Origin: Ga0077536 sp035325705
GTDB taxonomy: Bacteria > Pseudomonadota > Gammaproteobacteria > Ga0077536
Length of the DNA: 64,000 nucleotides
Direction of reading: 5' to 3'
Assembly (NCBI GenBank): GCA_035325705.1
Contig: DAOKZI010000020.1
Coordinates: forward strand, 1-64,000
Below, in pieces: positions 26,068 through 35,546 of the stretch; position 1 is the first letter of the stretch, and each line of letters starts with the position of its first letter. The position numbers and the translations under genes are program-made. The notes under the pieces were generated by a model that worked only from the letters and a program-made list of their open reading frames with translations, was not told where the DNA came from and ran no database searches.

Positions 26068-27753
26068 CTAGCGCCCGGTCCTGTGCCGGCGAGCCGCTTC
26101 GTCCGCCAGCAGGACGCCGGCGCGTACGCGATCCCAGGTGGCCGGATTCGAAGCGCGCTCGCGAAGCAGGTTCTTCTGAATCTTCTCGGACGGTGTGCGC
26201 GGGAACTCGGCCATGAATTCGAGGTAGCGCGGCACGGCGAAGTACGGCAGGCGAGGCTCGCACCAGCGGATGATGTCCTCGTGACTCGCCTCGTGACCGT
26301 CCTTGAGGACGATGCAGGCCTTGATCTCATCCTCGCCCCCGGATTCGGCAGGAACGGCGACGACGGCCACATCCGCGACCGCGGGATGTTTCCGGATCGG
26401 CGCCTCCACCTCGAAGGAGGAGATGTTCTCTCCACGGCGACGCAGCGCATCCTTGTAGCGATCGACGAAATAGAACCATCCCTGCGCATCGCGTTTGAGG
26501 GCGTCACCGGTGTGGAACCAGAGGTTGCGCCAGGCCTCGGTGGTCTTGTCCGGCATGCCGACGTAGCCGGCGTTGATGGTCCAGGGCAGTTTATGGCGAA
26601 CGAGCAGTTCGCCGATTTCGCCGACGCCGACTTCTTCGTCCGTCTCCGGATCCACGAGCTTCGTCTCGAAAAATTGATCGACCATGACGCCCATCGCGCC
26701 CGCGGGGCGATCGTCGTTGTATTCGAGCGGCGAGATGAAAGGCAGGCAGATCTCGGTCTGGCCGAAACCGGTCGTGACATGGCGCACCCCGAAGCGCTTC
26801 TTGAATTCGTCGAGGATGCCGTCCGGGACCGGGGCGGCGAGGATGGTGCGCAGCTTGTGCGTGGCATCGAGGGGCGTCGGATCCTGCGCGTACACGAAGG
26901 GAAGCATGACGCCGATCGAGTTGATGACGGTCGCGCCGCTGGCATGCAGACGTTCCACCCACTGCGTTGCGCTGAAGCGCTCGTACATGACGCAACTCGC
27001 ACCGCCGATCAGACAGGGGTAGATACTCAGCACCTGGGCATTGGCATGAAACAGCGGGAAGTCCGTGCTGTAGCGATCGTCCGGCCTGAGGCTCGTCACC
27101 TGCATGCCGTTCTCCGCAAACAGATAGCATTGGGCATGCGGCATCAATACGCCTTTCGACAGGCCGGTGGTGCCGGAAGTGAAAATAATCGACGCGATGT
27201 CCTGCGGGCGGACCGCCGCGACGGGATTTGCTTCGTCTTCGCCATAGGCCGCGGCGAACGCGCTCACCGTGCAAGCGCCGAGCTCAGGCAGGGGTTCGGG
27301 CATCGCGCCGCGGCGCGACCATACCAGCACGTGATCGATGCCCGGCATATGCGGCAGGCTCTCGCGTACGACCTCCAGCAAATCGATGTCCACCGCCAAC
27401 ATGCGCGCGCCGCTGATGTTGACCTGGTGTTCCAGGAACCCACCCTTGTAGGCCGTATTGATCGGCACTTCGGTGGCGCCGAGTTTGTTGAGGGCGAACC
27501 AGCAGAACACGAAGTCGAGGCTGTTCGGCAGCAGCATCGCCATGCGATCGCCGTGGCCGACGCCCAGTGCCCGCAGGCCGTGGGCGAGCCGGTTCGTCTG
27601 GCGGTTCACTGCGTCGAAGCCGAGGAAGGGCGTGTCGTCGCCCCAGCGCAGGAACGGGCGGTCGGGGATGACGCGGGCCTGATGCTCGAGCACGGCCGGC
27701 AGTGTCCACTGCGCGGCCGGAAACCGTGGCGTGAAATGTGGCGCGGTGAGCAT
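26068..27753 (-). CDS. AMP-forming acyl-CoA ligase
   Basis: 561 residues. Adenylate-forming motifs are the P-loop IIFTSGTTGLSKGV, TGFGQTE (A5), LWFHTGD (A7), FVDRYKDALRRRGENISS (A8) and the A10 lysine in TPSEKIQK. The overall pattern resembles CaiC-type (carnitine/crotonobetaine-CoA) ligases. In Aromatoleum the carboxylase operon is followed by a benzoylacetate-CoA ligase; this gene occupies that position, 136 bases after the fifth carboxylase subunit. It is inferred to activate the beta-keto acid made by the carboxylase. Specificity is not readable. Confidence 0.9.
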   Translation of the reverse strand: MLTAPHFTPRFPAAQWTLPAVLEHQARVIPDRPFLRWGDDTPFLGFDAVNRQTNRLAHGLRALGVGHGDRMAMLLPNSLDFVFCWFALNKLGATEVPINTAYKGGFLEHQVNISGARMLAVDIDLLEVVRESLPHMPGIDHVLVWSRRGAMPEPLPELGACTVSAFAAAYGEDEANPVAAVRPQDIASIIFTSGTTGLSKGVLMPHAQCYLFAENGMQVTSLRPDDRYSTDFPLFHANAQVLSIYPCLIGGASCVMYERFSATQWVERLHASGATVINSIGVMLPFVYAQDPTPLDATHKLRTILAAPVPDGILDEFKKRFGVRHVTTGFGQTEICLPFISPLEYNDDRPAGAMGVMVDQFFETKLVDPETDEEVGVGEIGELLVRHKLPWTINAGYVGMPDKTTEAWRNLWFHTGDALKRDAQGWFYFVDRYKDALRRRGENISSFEVEAPIRKHPAVADVAVVAVPAESGGEDEIKACIVLKDGHEASHEDIIRWCEPRLPYFAVPRYLEFMAEFPRTPSEKIQKNLLRERASNPATWDRVRAGVLLADEAARRHRTGR

Positions 27754-27889
27754 GCTGAGCGTACTCCATCGGGCTGTGTGTCATCCGGCGCGCGCGCCCG
27801 CCCCTGCGCTGCAGGGACTGCGCGACGCATGCGCGCCGGCGTGAAGGAATGCTGGCCGTTCTTGCATCTGCGTGCGGTCTAAATCTCTT

Positions 27890-28726
27890 TCATCTCCGGA
27901 GCGCGTCGAGACGCGCGAGCACGCGTTCCGGTATCGCGTCGACCGGCACTTCGGCGTACCGGAGCACACCTGCCTGCGGTGCGGGTGCGCGGTCGTCTTC
28001 CCAGAATTCCGGGCCGAGCGCCTGAGCGCGGCAGGGCCGGCCTGCGCAGGCCGGTCCGATCACGAAATCGATGCCGGGATAGGTCATGCCGGCGCGATCT
28101 CCCGCCGGCTGGCGCAGTCCGATGCCCCACCGCAGGTGAGCGGCGACGTTGAGGACCGCCTGATACAGCGCAAGCGCCTCATCAGTGGCCGGCGCGCTGT
28201 CCGGCGATTCCTCGAGCAACAGCAGCTCGATGCCCGCTTCGCCGAAGGTGCGCAGGAAGTCGGCCAGGTACATCGCGGCGGTATCGACGTCATCGGCACA
28301 GTATTCGGGCGTTCCACCGAAGGCGTTGCGATAGGCGTCGAGCAGTCCCCGATGCGGCGAGGGGGCGGTCAGCGCCAGCGGCAGGCCCGGATAGCTGGCG
28401 CGCAGGCCGGTGAGGACGGCGAGCAGATGGGCGCGCAGCAGCGGATCGGCCAGCAGATGCTTGAACGGTGCGACGGCGCGCCGGCTCGCTTGCATGCTCC
28501 TCAGCGTGCTTGCCTCGTGCGCCGTCCAGGCGACGAGAATCGGCGTGATGTTGACGGCGGCGATGCCGGGCTCGAGGAGGGCAAGCATCTTGCGGTGCCA
28601 AGCGATGTATGCCGAGCTGTCCAGCCATGGGGCTGCGTCGCGTGCGAGCAGACGCGCGGCATAGGCATCCGCCTCCAGCCACAGCGGCGAGGCACCCGTC
28701 TCGATCAAGGCTTCGAGGCGGTTCAC
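27890..28726 (-). CDS. apcE: Probable fifth (epsilon) subunit of the ATP-dependent ketone carboxylase
   Basis: 278 residues (about 30 kDa) from GTG 28726, overlapping the HyuB-like gene by four bases (GTGA). I see no catalytic motif, signal peptide or membrane segment. The middle has alternating hydrophobic strands and helices (LPLALTAPSPHRGLLDAY, FGEAGIELLLLEESPD), possibly a TIM-barrel fold, but that is a guess. The assignment rests on position and size: acetophenone carboxylase has a loosely bound 34-kDa ApcE encoded last in apcABCDE and required for activity. Confidence 0.6.
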   Translation of the reverse strand: MNRLEALIETGASPLWLEADAYAARLLARDAAPWLDSSAYIAWHRKMLALLEPGIAAVNITPILVAWTAHEASTLRSMQASRRAVAPFKHLLADPLLRAHLLAVLTGLRASYPGLPLALTAPSPHRGLLDAYRNAFGGTPEYCADDVDTAAMYLADFLRTFGEAGIELLLLEESPDSAPATDEALALYQAVLNVAAHLRWGIGLRQPAGDRAGMTYPGIDFVIGPACAGRPCRAQALGPEFWEDDRAPAPQAGVLRYAEVPVDAIPERVLARLDALRR

Positions 28727-31002
28727 GCGCGCTCCGCCGAGCCCGTGAGCGCTGCGATACGGGCTTCGAGCTCCGCGATGCGCACTTCGCGCGGATCGGG
28801 TAGCCAGACCGGCTGTATGTCGTCGCCGCGCATGACGATCCGGCTGCTGCCGCTGCCCGCGTAAATCACCGCGTCATCGCCCCAGGATCCAAAATAAGGG
28901 AGCTCCGGTGGCGGTTCCGGTTTGACCCATGCCGCGACGAAATCCTTGAACGGCTTGCCGCGCGCCTTGCGCGCGGCCCGCTCCGCATCGCGGGCAAGCG
29001 CGGTGGCGGCGCGATCGACGCGACGCGTGCCCCGCTCATAGACGACCTTGAAGATGCGCTCCGCCGTTTCGTCGGAGAGCAGATCCTGATTCAGATCCTG
29101 CATGACGAGCTCGGGATCGCGTTCGAGCACGTCGCCGTAACCGCCACCCGATCCCTGGCACATCATGTAGATTTCGCCTTCCGTGGTCGGCTCGAAAGTC
29201 GTGCCCGGCGAAGTCAGATAAACGCCACCCTCGATCGGACGGTCGTTCATCAGCGCGACGATGCTGTACGGGAACCGCTCCGCATTGCCTGGCTTCTTGA
29301 GCCATTCGAAGACGTTGATGCCCTTGACTCGGCACAAGGGGTAAGCGGGCGAGGAATAGCCGCCGAAGAGCCCGGGCGCGGAGCAGAACTCCGAGCCCGT
29401 CTGCCCGGTCATGAAGCCCCACATCGGCGTGCCGCGCGAACTCACCATCTGCTCGTACCCGAGGCCGCCCCGATATTTGCCCCAGCCGACTCGGTCCTTG
29501 GCGAGCACCTGGGCCACGAGGCGGACCATCGGCAGTTCTTCCTCCATCAGCTCCTGTTCGCCCGTATCCGACATGAAGACGAAGCAGCCCGACAGCGCAT
29601 GCTCGCCGTCGCGGTTCGAACGCGCCCCCTGGCCTGCGCCATTGATGTCGGCGCAGAAGTTGCCCGTGATCTCGAGATGCTGCGTCACGCCACCGTAGAT
29701 GAAAGTGGCGGGCTGGTTGTACTGGGCGGCAACGACGACGGTCTGGCGCGCGCGTGCTTCGAGCGGCACGCCGTACATCATCTTGTTCATGATCTGGCCG
29801 GGCTTGATCAGATAGCGAAATGCCACCTGGATGGACATCGGCATCGGCGCATCGTTGTCGCAGTTGCAGAGCGAGCGCTCGTCGGCCTCGAAGCCGAAGG
29901 CCGAGAATACGGCCTGGTTGCGCGGCAGGTCGGGCCACATCTGCTGCACGAGGCCGGTCAGGATAAAGGCCTTGAGCGAAGATCCGAGACAGTTGATGGC
30001 GCGATTATTGAGCTGCGGCGCGCTGCCCTTGAGCATCCATGTGGCCCGGTCGCCTCTGATGTGCAGTTCGCAATTCGTCTTCAGCAGGACGGGCTCACGC
30101 AAAGTCGAATCGGCCCAGGACGTATAGCGCACGATGCCGTCCGGCATCTCGCGGATGCGGCGCTTCACCTCCGCCTCGGTGTCTTCCAGATTCACGCGCA
30201 GGAACGCAATCAGCGCATCCACGCCGAATTCGGCGATGATGGCGCGCAGACGCTCCGTGATGCGCAGGCAGGCGAACAGCTTGACGTACACGTCCTCGTA
30301 CTGGAGTTTCGGATCGCGCACGGAGTTCTGCAGGAAAGTCAGCAGATCGCGCCGGACCTTGTAATCCTCCACGATGCGGAAAGGCGGCATGCGCAGGCCT
30401 TCGTCCCACGGCGAGATCGCGCTGGCCGGCATGCCACCCGGTTCACAGGCACCGTTCTCTCCTTCATGCACGGTGGACGAGACCCAGCACACCAGTTCAC
30501 CGTCGTGATAGAAGGGCATGATCATCGACTGATCGGTGTTGTGGATGTTGCCGTACCGGGAATCGTTGTGAATGAAGCCGTCGCCCTGGCGCAGGCCGAC
30601 CGTAGGCTCCGTCGCCCAGTACTTCTTGATGAACTTGATCGGGTACGGCGAGACGGTGGCGAAGGCGACGATGCCGGCGGAAGATTCCGACATGTCGCCG
30701 CTCGCGGTGAACACGGCCGTCACGAGATCGCCCCACTTGGCACCCGGAGCCGAGCCCATCTGCTCGACCATGCGGAAGCTCTCTTCCATCGCCGAGATGA
30801 TGCGTCCGCGCACCTGATTCAGCCGATGCAGATCGTTGACGCGCTCGATCGCCGCTTCTTCGCGAGCGCTTCGCGGCTCCAGGGCATGACTGCGCAGAAT
30901 CTCCTGATCCGGCGCGTAGAACAGGCGATGTTCTTCGAGGAAGTCCTTGAGCAGTTGCTGCTCGGGAGCGCTCAGCTCAGGCGTTGTGTTCAGGTTGCCC
31001 AT
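28723..31002 (-). CDS. apcD: HyuB-like subunit of ATP-dependent ketone carboxylase (ApcD-like)
   Basis: 759 residues (about 84 kDa) of the hydantoinase B/oxoprolinase B family. The core includes GDLVTAVFTASGDMSESS, the DSRYGNIHNTDQSMIMP block near residue 150, and a C-terminal CQGSGGGYGDVLERDPELV block, the Gly-rich signature of HyuB-like proteins. In acetophenone carboxylase this subunit carries the carboxylation site. It overlaps the preceding HyuA-like gene by 26 bases and the following subunit by four bases, so translation is coupled. A simple hydantoinase is unlikely given the extra subunits. Confidence 0.82.
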   Translation of the reverse strand: MGNLNTTPELSAPEQQLLKDFLEEHRLFYAPDQEILRSHALEPRSAREEAAIERVNDLHRLNQVRGRIISAMEESFRMVEQMGSAPGAKWGDLVTAVFTASGDMSESSAGIVAFATVSPYPIKFIKKYWATEPTVGLRQGDGFIHNDSRYGNIHNTDQSMIMPFYHDGELVCWVSSTVHEGENGACEPGGMPASAISPWDEGLRMPPFRIVEDYKVRRDLLTFLQNSVRDPKLQYEDVYVKLFACLRITERLRAIIAEFGVDALIAFLRVNLEDTEAEVKRRIREMPDGIVRYTSWADSTLREPVLLKTNCELHIRGDRATWMLKGSAPQLNNRAINCLGSSLKAFILTGLVQQMWPDLPRNQAVFSAFGFEADERSLCNCDNDAPMPMSIQVAFRYLIKPGQIMNKMMYGVPLEARARQTVVVAAQYNQPATFIYGGVTQHLEITGNFCADINGAGQGARSNRDGEHALSGCFVFMSDTGEQELMEEELPMVRLVAQVLAKDRVGWGKYRGGLGYEQMVSSRGTPMWGFMTGQTGSEFCSAPGLFGGYSSPAYPLCRVKGINVFEWLKKPGNAERFPYSIVALMNDRPIEGGVYLTSPGTTFEPTTEGEIYMMCQGSGGGYGDVLERDPELVMQDLNQDLLSDETAERIFKVVYERGTRRVDRAATALARDAERAARKARGKPFKDFVAAWVKPEPPPELPYFGSWGDDAVIYAGSGSSRIVMRGDDIQPVWLPDPREVRIAELEARIAALTGSAERA

Positions 31003-33151
31003 GAGGATTCCCCCGGCCGGCCTGCGGGCGAACGAGCCAGACCGCGCGCTGCGCGGCGGCCTCGAAGCGCCAGCCAGGCTCGACCAGATAAGTGGTGTGT
31101 GGAGTCGTCACGACGGCGGGGCCCTCGAGCGCGACGCCGTGCACGAGGGCCCGCTCGTCGTAGATCGGCGTCTCGATCGGTGCATCGAGCCCGACGAAAT
31201 GGCAGCGGCGAAGGCCGATCGGCGCGGGTGAGGGCGCCGAACGCAGGCCGGGGCCGATGTCGGCAAATCGCACAGCCTCGACTTCCACGTAAGAACAGAC
31301 GCGTATCGTGTTGATGCGCACGCCTGCCGCGGGGGACTGGCTGCCCTCGCCGAAGCGATCGCCATAACTGCGGTGGAACTGGTCGATGATCCGCGCCACG
31401 TCGTGCAGGCTCCTCAGCCGTCTGAGGTCCGTCACCACGGAGGTCGTGACCCGCTGATTGCCGTAGCGCATGTCGAGCTCGAGGCGGTAACGGATGTCGC
31501 GTTCGGCGAAACCCTGACGCAGCAGATCTTCGTGACCGCGCCGCTCGAGCGCCGCGACCATGTCGTTGAACACCTCGTAGTCGGTGAACAGCGTCTTGGT
31601 CTTCGGCTGGAACAGCACCAGGAAGGTGCTCATTTCGTGGATGTGCATCTGATCCAGCGTCCCGGCGCCGCAGGCCGAAAACACCGCGGCGAACGGGGGC
31701 GCAAGTATCCTGTCGATGCCGAGGTTGTGAGCGATGCCGCACGCATGCAGCGACCCATTGCCGCCATAGCTGAGCAGCGTGAACTCGCTCGGGTCGTATC
31801 CGAATGCACGCAGCTCGGTGGCGACGCCGTTGGCCATGTCCGCATCGACCGTACGCTTGATCAGCTTGCAGGCTTCCACGGCGTCGATGTCGAGCGGATC
31901 GCAGAGCTGGTCTTCGACGGTCTGCCTCGAACGTCGAGGATTGAGCTTGATGTGGCCGTTCGCATAGTTGTGCGGATCCAGATAGCCGAGCAGCAGATCG
32001 GCGTCCGTCACCGTTGCCTTCAGGCCTCCGCGGTCGTAGCAGGCGGGGCCGGGGTCCGATCCGGCTGATTCGGGGCCGCACTTCACGGTCTTGTACATGC
32101 CGTCGTACGTCGCGATGGAGCCGCCGCCGGATCCGAGCGTCACCAGATGGACCATCGGCACGGTGACGAGCCAGCGCTCGATCACGGGCATGAAGTCGTA
32201 GAATTTGACGCCGCCGTCGACCACGAGTCCGATGTCGTAGCTGGTGCCGCCCATGTCGGTGGCGACGACGTTGCCCAGATTCGCCTGGCGGGCGAGGTGC
32301 TCGGCAGCCGCAATCCCCGACACCGGGCCGGAATGCACGGTCTGTAATGCGTCGGTCGAATTGAGCTGCGCCATACCGCCCGAGTTGTGCACGACCAGCA
32401 TCGGCTTCGTGTAGCCCGAGGCGCACAGATTGAGCTCGAGCGCCGAGAGGCCGAAATACATCGCCTTGTGCAGGAAGGCATCGAGCACCGTCGACATGGT
32501 GCGGATGTACTCGCCTTTGCGCCCGGCGACCTGATGCGACAGCAGCATCGGCACGGAGCCGAGCATGTGCTCCGGATAGTCCTCGACGTAGATTTTCTGG
32601 ATCAGCAGCTCGTGCTCGGGATTGACCACGGCGTTCGCCAGACAGACGACCAGGGCTTCGGCGCCGGCGTCGACCAGCTCGCGCAGCCGCACGCGCAGAT
32701 CGCGCTCGTCCAGCGGCATCAGCACGGTGCCGGCGTAGTCGATGCGTTCGCGGATCTCGCGCACCATCTCCGGACGGACCAGCGCCTCGGGACGATCGGC
32801 GTTCGGCATGTCGCGTTGCTTGGCGAAAGAAAGGCCTTCGCCGTAGGCACGCCCGCGGCCGATGTTGACGGTGGATCTGAAACCGACGGTGGTCAGGAGA
32901 CCGATTCGAGGCCCTTTGCGCTCGAGCAGGGCATTGGTGCCGAGCGTGGTGGCGTAGCGCACGCTGTCCACTTCGGCGAGCAGCTCGCTGCGCGTAAAGC
33001 CGAGCGTGCTGCAGGCTTCATCGAGCGCCTCGTTGAAGCCGAGCGCGAGATTATGCCTTGTGGTGAGGGCCTTGGTTTCGATGTACCGATCGTCCCAGAC
33101 TACGAAGCAGTCGGTGAAAGTGCCGCCGATATCGACTGAAACGCGTTTCAC
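30977..33151 (-). CDS. apcC: HyuA-like ATPase subunit of ketone carboxylase (ApcC-like)
   Basis: 724 residues (about 79 kDa) of the hydantoinase A/oxoprolinase A family, an ASKHA-type phosphotransferase fold. Nucleotide-binding motifs are SVDIGGTFTD (about 5-14) and ATDMGGTSYDIGLV in the middle. The family blocks TLGTNALLERKGPRIGLLTT and LLSYGGNGSLHACGIA are also present. In the Apc complex the HyuA-like subunits phosphorylate the ketone enolate and/or bicarbonate. It lies 15 bases after the small zinc subunit. Confidence 0.85.
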   Translation of the reverse strand: MKRVSVDIGGTFTDCFVVWDDRYIETKALTTRHNLALGFNEALDEACSTLGFTRSELLAEVDSVRYATTLGTNALLERKGPRIGLLTTVGFRSTVNIGRGRAYGEGLSFAKQRDMPNADRPEALVRPEMVREIRERIDYAGTVLMPLDERDLRVRLRELVDAGAEALVVCLANAVVNPEHELLIQKIYVEDYPEHMLGSVPMLLSHQVAGRKGEYIRTMSTVLDAFLHKAMYFGLSALELNLCASGYTKPMLVVHNSGGMAQLNSTDALQTVHSGPVSGIAAAEHLARQANLGNVVATDMGGTSYDIGLVVDGGVKFYDFMPVIERWLVTVPMVHLVTLGSGGGSIATYDGMYKTVKCGPESAGSDPGPACYDRGGLKATVTDADLLLGYLDPHNYANGHIKLNPRRSRQTVEDQLCDPLDIDAVEACKLIKRTVDADMANGVATELRAFGYDPSEFTLLSYGGNGSLHACGIAHNLGIDRILAPPFAAVFSACGAGTLDQMHIHEMSTFLVLFQPKTKTLFTDYEVFNDMVAALERRGHEDLLRQGFAERDIRYRLELDMRYGNQRVTTSVVTDLRRLRSLHDVARIIDQFHRSYGDRFGEGSQSPAAGVRINTIRVCSYVEVEAVRFADIGPGLRSAPSPAPIGLRRCHFVGLDAPIETPIYDERALVHGVALEGPAVVTTPHTTYLVEPGWRFEAAAQRAVWLVRPQAGRGNPHGQPEHNA

Positions 33152-33166
33152 GGCGACTCCTTGGTC

Positions 33167-33586
33167 CTAACGATCGTGGCTGTGCCGATGCTTGTGATCG
33201 CGCGCGCGCCCGAGCGGCTCGCCGACGGCAAGGTGCACGGTCATTTCCGTGCGACCGGCCCACTGCGCCTTGAGCGCATCGATGTCGAGCTCTATGTCGT
33301 GCACCGGCGGATGTCCGGGGACGACGTACTCCACTTCGATCATCGTGCCGCAGCTCGGACAGTAGTACTCGAGGATCGCGCACCAAGCCGGATTCGGCGC
33401 GAACGTGTTCCGGTACAGCTTGGGATCGAGCAAGGGCGGGTGAATCTCGGTGGGATCGCGATCGTAGACCAGGAGACCCTCCTTGTAGTTGTGCCGCGCC
33501 GGGCCGATACGGTGGCTGCAGACGCGGCATTCCCATTCTTCCGTATCGAGATTGATCCGGAGGTACTCCGTTATCAGTACGTTCAC
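33167..33586 (-). CDS. apcB: Small zinc-binding subunit of ketone carboxylase (acetone carboxylase gamma-like)
   Basis: 139 residues (about 16 kDa). Two CxxC pairs, C20/C23 (CRVC) and C76/C79 (CPSC), form a plausible zinc site. The text around them (ITEYLRINL, EEWECRVC, EYYCPSCG) matches the acetone-carboxylase gamma family. The tail is His/Arg-rich (HKHRHSHD). Acetophenone carboxylase contains one zinc per core complex and a 15-kDa subunit encoded second in the operon, as here. The small subunit also argues against a plain hydantoinase or oxoprolinase. Confidence 0.85.
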   Translation of the reverse strand: MNVLITEYLRINLDTEEWECRVCSHRIGPARHNYKEGLLVYDRDPTEIHPPLLDPKLYRNTFAPNPAWCAILEYYCPSCGTMIEVEYVVPGHPPVHDIELDIDALKAQWAGRTEMTVHLAVGEPLGRARDHKHRHSHDR

Positions 33587-33611
33587 GCTCGGCGTCTCCT
33601 CTGTCCTCGGC

Positions 33612-35546
33612 TCAACTCACCCGTTTCAGGACGACGTCGCGGTTGGCGTCGATCCGAAACCGCCAGCCGCTGTCGATGCGTCCGGTGAAGTAAGCCTCCT
33701 CGAGGATGCAGGGCCCCATGCCGGCGGCTCCCGGAGGCTGGTTCTCGAGCCGATAGACCGGCAGTTCGAGCTCACCCATCGCCGGCGTGAACAGCACGCG
33801 CGTGCCCGAAACGATGGGCGCAGCCGAAGTACTCCCGTCGTCCGCCGTGAGCTCGGGATGGTGGATCCCGCGTACGACGCGCAGGCGAAGCATGAGGCGG
33901 GTGCCGGCCGGTGCGGACGGCAGCGCCTGACCCGGGATCCACGCCGCGACGGATTCGTCTTGGCCGCGATCGATGGCTAGCTGCCACTCCTGCCGGCATT
34001 CGTCGAGATCGAAGCCTTCGGCGAACATGTCGCGTCGCGCCCGGCGCAGCAGCTCCGCGGCGACTGCCGCCTCGTCGAGCTCGGATACCGGAGCCTCGTA
34101 GCGTTGCGCGATATCCGAGAAGCCGATACCGAAGGCCGAGAACACGGCGGCCAAGCCCGGAATGATGACGCTCTCTATTCCCGACGCTTCGGCGATGGCG
34201 GTGATCACGAAAGGTCCGGCGCCGCCGAAAGCGGCAAGCGTGGTCTTATGCGGGATGATTCCGGTGGGCGATCCGGTGTCGTAGCACCTCAGGCTCGCAG
34301 AGACCTTCTGAATCCACGCACGCTCGGCAGCTATCGAGGCATCAGCCACATCGCAGCCCAGCGGTCGCGCAATATGGGATTCGACTGCGGCCCGTGCGCG
34401 ATCACGGTCGAGCGGCATGCTGCCGCCGAAGTAGGTCGTCGGATCGATGAGACCCGTCAAGAGGAACACATCGGTGATCGTGGCGTCTCGACCTCCGAGC
34501 CCGAAGCAGGCGGGTCCCGGTGCGGCACTTGCTGACTCCGGGCCGACTTTGAGCCGACCGGCGCTGACGGTGATGAGCGAGGAGCCGCCGACGCCGGTGC
34601 TGGCGACGTCGCAAAGCGGTAGAGAAACGACCGCGCCGCCTATCGTGCCGCGCTTGTGCGAGCGCACTTCGCCGCCTTCGACAAGGCCGATGTCGGCCGT
34701 CGTGCCGCCGATGTCCATGGTCAGGAGGCGCTGACAACGATGCTGCAGGGCGAGGGCGCGTCCGCCTTCCATGCCGCCGCGCGGGCCGGAGCTATAGGTC
34801 TTGATGGCCACGGTGCGGGCCACCCGCGCCGAATCGCCGTCGTTGCCGAAGATGAGCAGCGGACGCTGATGAAAGTGCTCGCGGAGAATGGCTTCGGCGT
34901 TGTACAGGAAGCTCTCCATCACGGGATGCAGGAACGCGTTGAACAGTGCGCTCCAGGCGCGACGCATGAAGTCCGTGTCTTCCACGAGATCGCCGGCGCA
35001 AAGCACGGGCACGACACCGAGCAAGTGGCGTGGAAACCTGCGCAGTGCCAGCTCCTTCAAACGCGTTTCAGCCGCGCGGTAATCGGGGCCGTCGAAGCAA
35101 ACCACGATGCGATTGGCACCGGCGGCCGACAACGAGGTGAGCGCGGCCGTCAGTTTCGCCTCGTAAGCCGGACCCTGCAGATTCACGTCGAGGTGTGCCA
35201 GGCGTTCGCCGACCAGCTCGGAAAACAAGTCCGCTTGGACCTGACGCAGCGCGGTGAGATCGGCGCCTTGCCCAAGGATCAAGCCGAGACGCGGTCCCTT
35301 GCGTTCGACCACGGCGTTCGTGCCCTGGGTGGTCGAGTAGCGGATGTAATCGGTGCTCAGCAGCAGATCGTCCAGCCGGTTCTCGTCGCCGTAGATCTGC
35401 CGCGCCGTCTTGCGCAAGCCGTCGATGAAGCACTGCGACAGGTCATAGGGGGTCGTCACCGTTTTGGTATGCAGGACGGTGGTCCCGTCAATGACACAGA
35501 TGTCGGTCAGGGTGCCCCCGTTGTCGATATTGATGAGCTTGCCCAA
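33612..35546 (-). CDS. apcA: HyuA-like subunit of ketone carboxylase (ApcA-like)
   Basis: 644 residues (about 69 kDa) from TTG 35546, with AGGA about 9 bases upstream. ASKHA motifs are NIDNGGTLTD (6-15) and TMDIGGTTADIGLV (about 277-290); GTNAVVERKGPRLGL is present near 75. It is shorter than, and clearly diverged from, the second HyuA-like subunit at 30977-33151, as with the 70- and 87-kDa subunits of acetophenone carboxylase. It is the first gene of the carboxylase operon, which starts from the 239-bp region 35547-35785. Confidence 0.85.
   Translation of the reverse strand: MGKLINIDNGGTLTDICVIDGTTVLHTKTVTTPYDLSQCFIDGLRKTARQIYGDENRLDDLLLSTDYIRYSTTQGTNAVVERKGPRLGLILGQGADLTALRQVQADLFSELVGERLAHLDVNLQGPAYEAKLTAALTSLSAAGANRIVVCFDGPDYRAAETRLKELALRRFPRHLLGVVPVLCAGDLVEDTDFMRRAWSALFNAFLHPVMESFLYNAEAILREHFHQRPLLIFGNDGDSARVARTVAIKTYSSGPRGGMEGGRALALQHRCQRLLTMDIGGTTADIGLVEGGEVRSHKRGTIGGAVVSLPLCDVASTGVGGSSLITVSAGRLKVGPESASAAPGPACFGLGGRDATITDVFLLTGLIDPTTYFGGSMPLDRDRARAAVESHIARPLGCDVADASIAAERAWIQKVSASLRCYDTGSPTGIIPHKTTLAAFGGAGPFVITAIAEASGIESVIIPGLAAVFSAFGIGFSDIAQRYEAPVSELDEAAVAAELLRRARRDMFAEGFDLDECRQEWQLAIDRGQDESVAAWIPGQALPSAPAGTRLMLRLRVVRGIHHPELTADDGSTSAAPIVSGTRVLFTPAMGELELPVYRLENQPPGAAGMGPCILEEAYFTGRIDSGWRFRIDANRDVVLKRVS

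Noticed and set aside
28723..35546. Annotation of the HyuA/HyuB genes as N-methylhydantoinase or 5-oxoprolinase
   Set aside because: Those enzymes lack the acetone-carboxylase-gamma-like zinc subunit, the second HyuA-like subunit and the CoA ligase that accompany these genes. A ketone carboxylase explains the set better.
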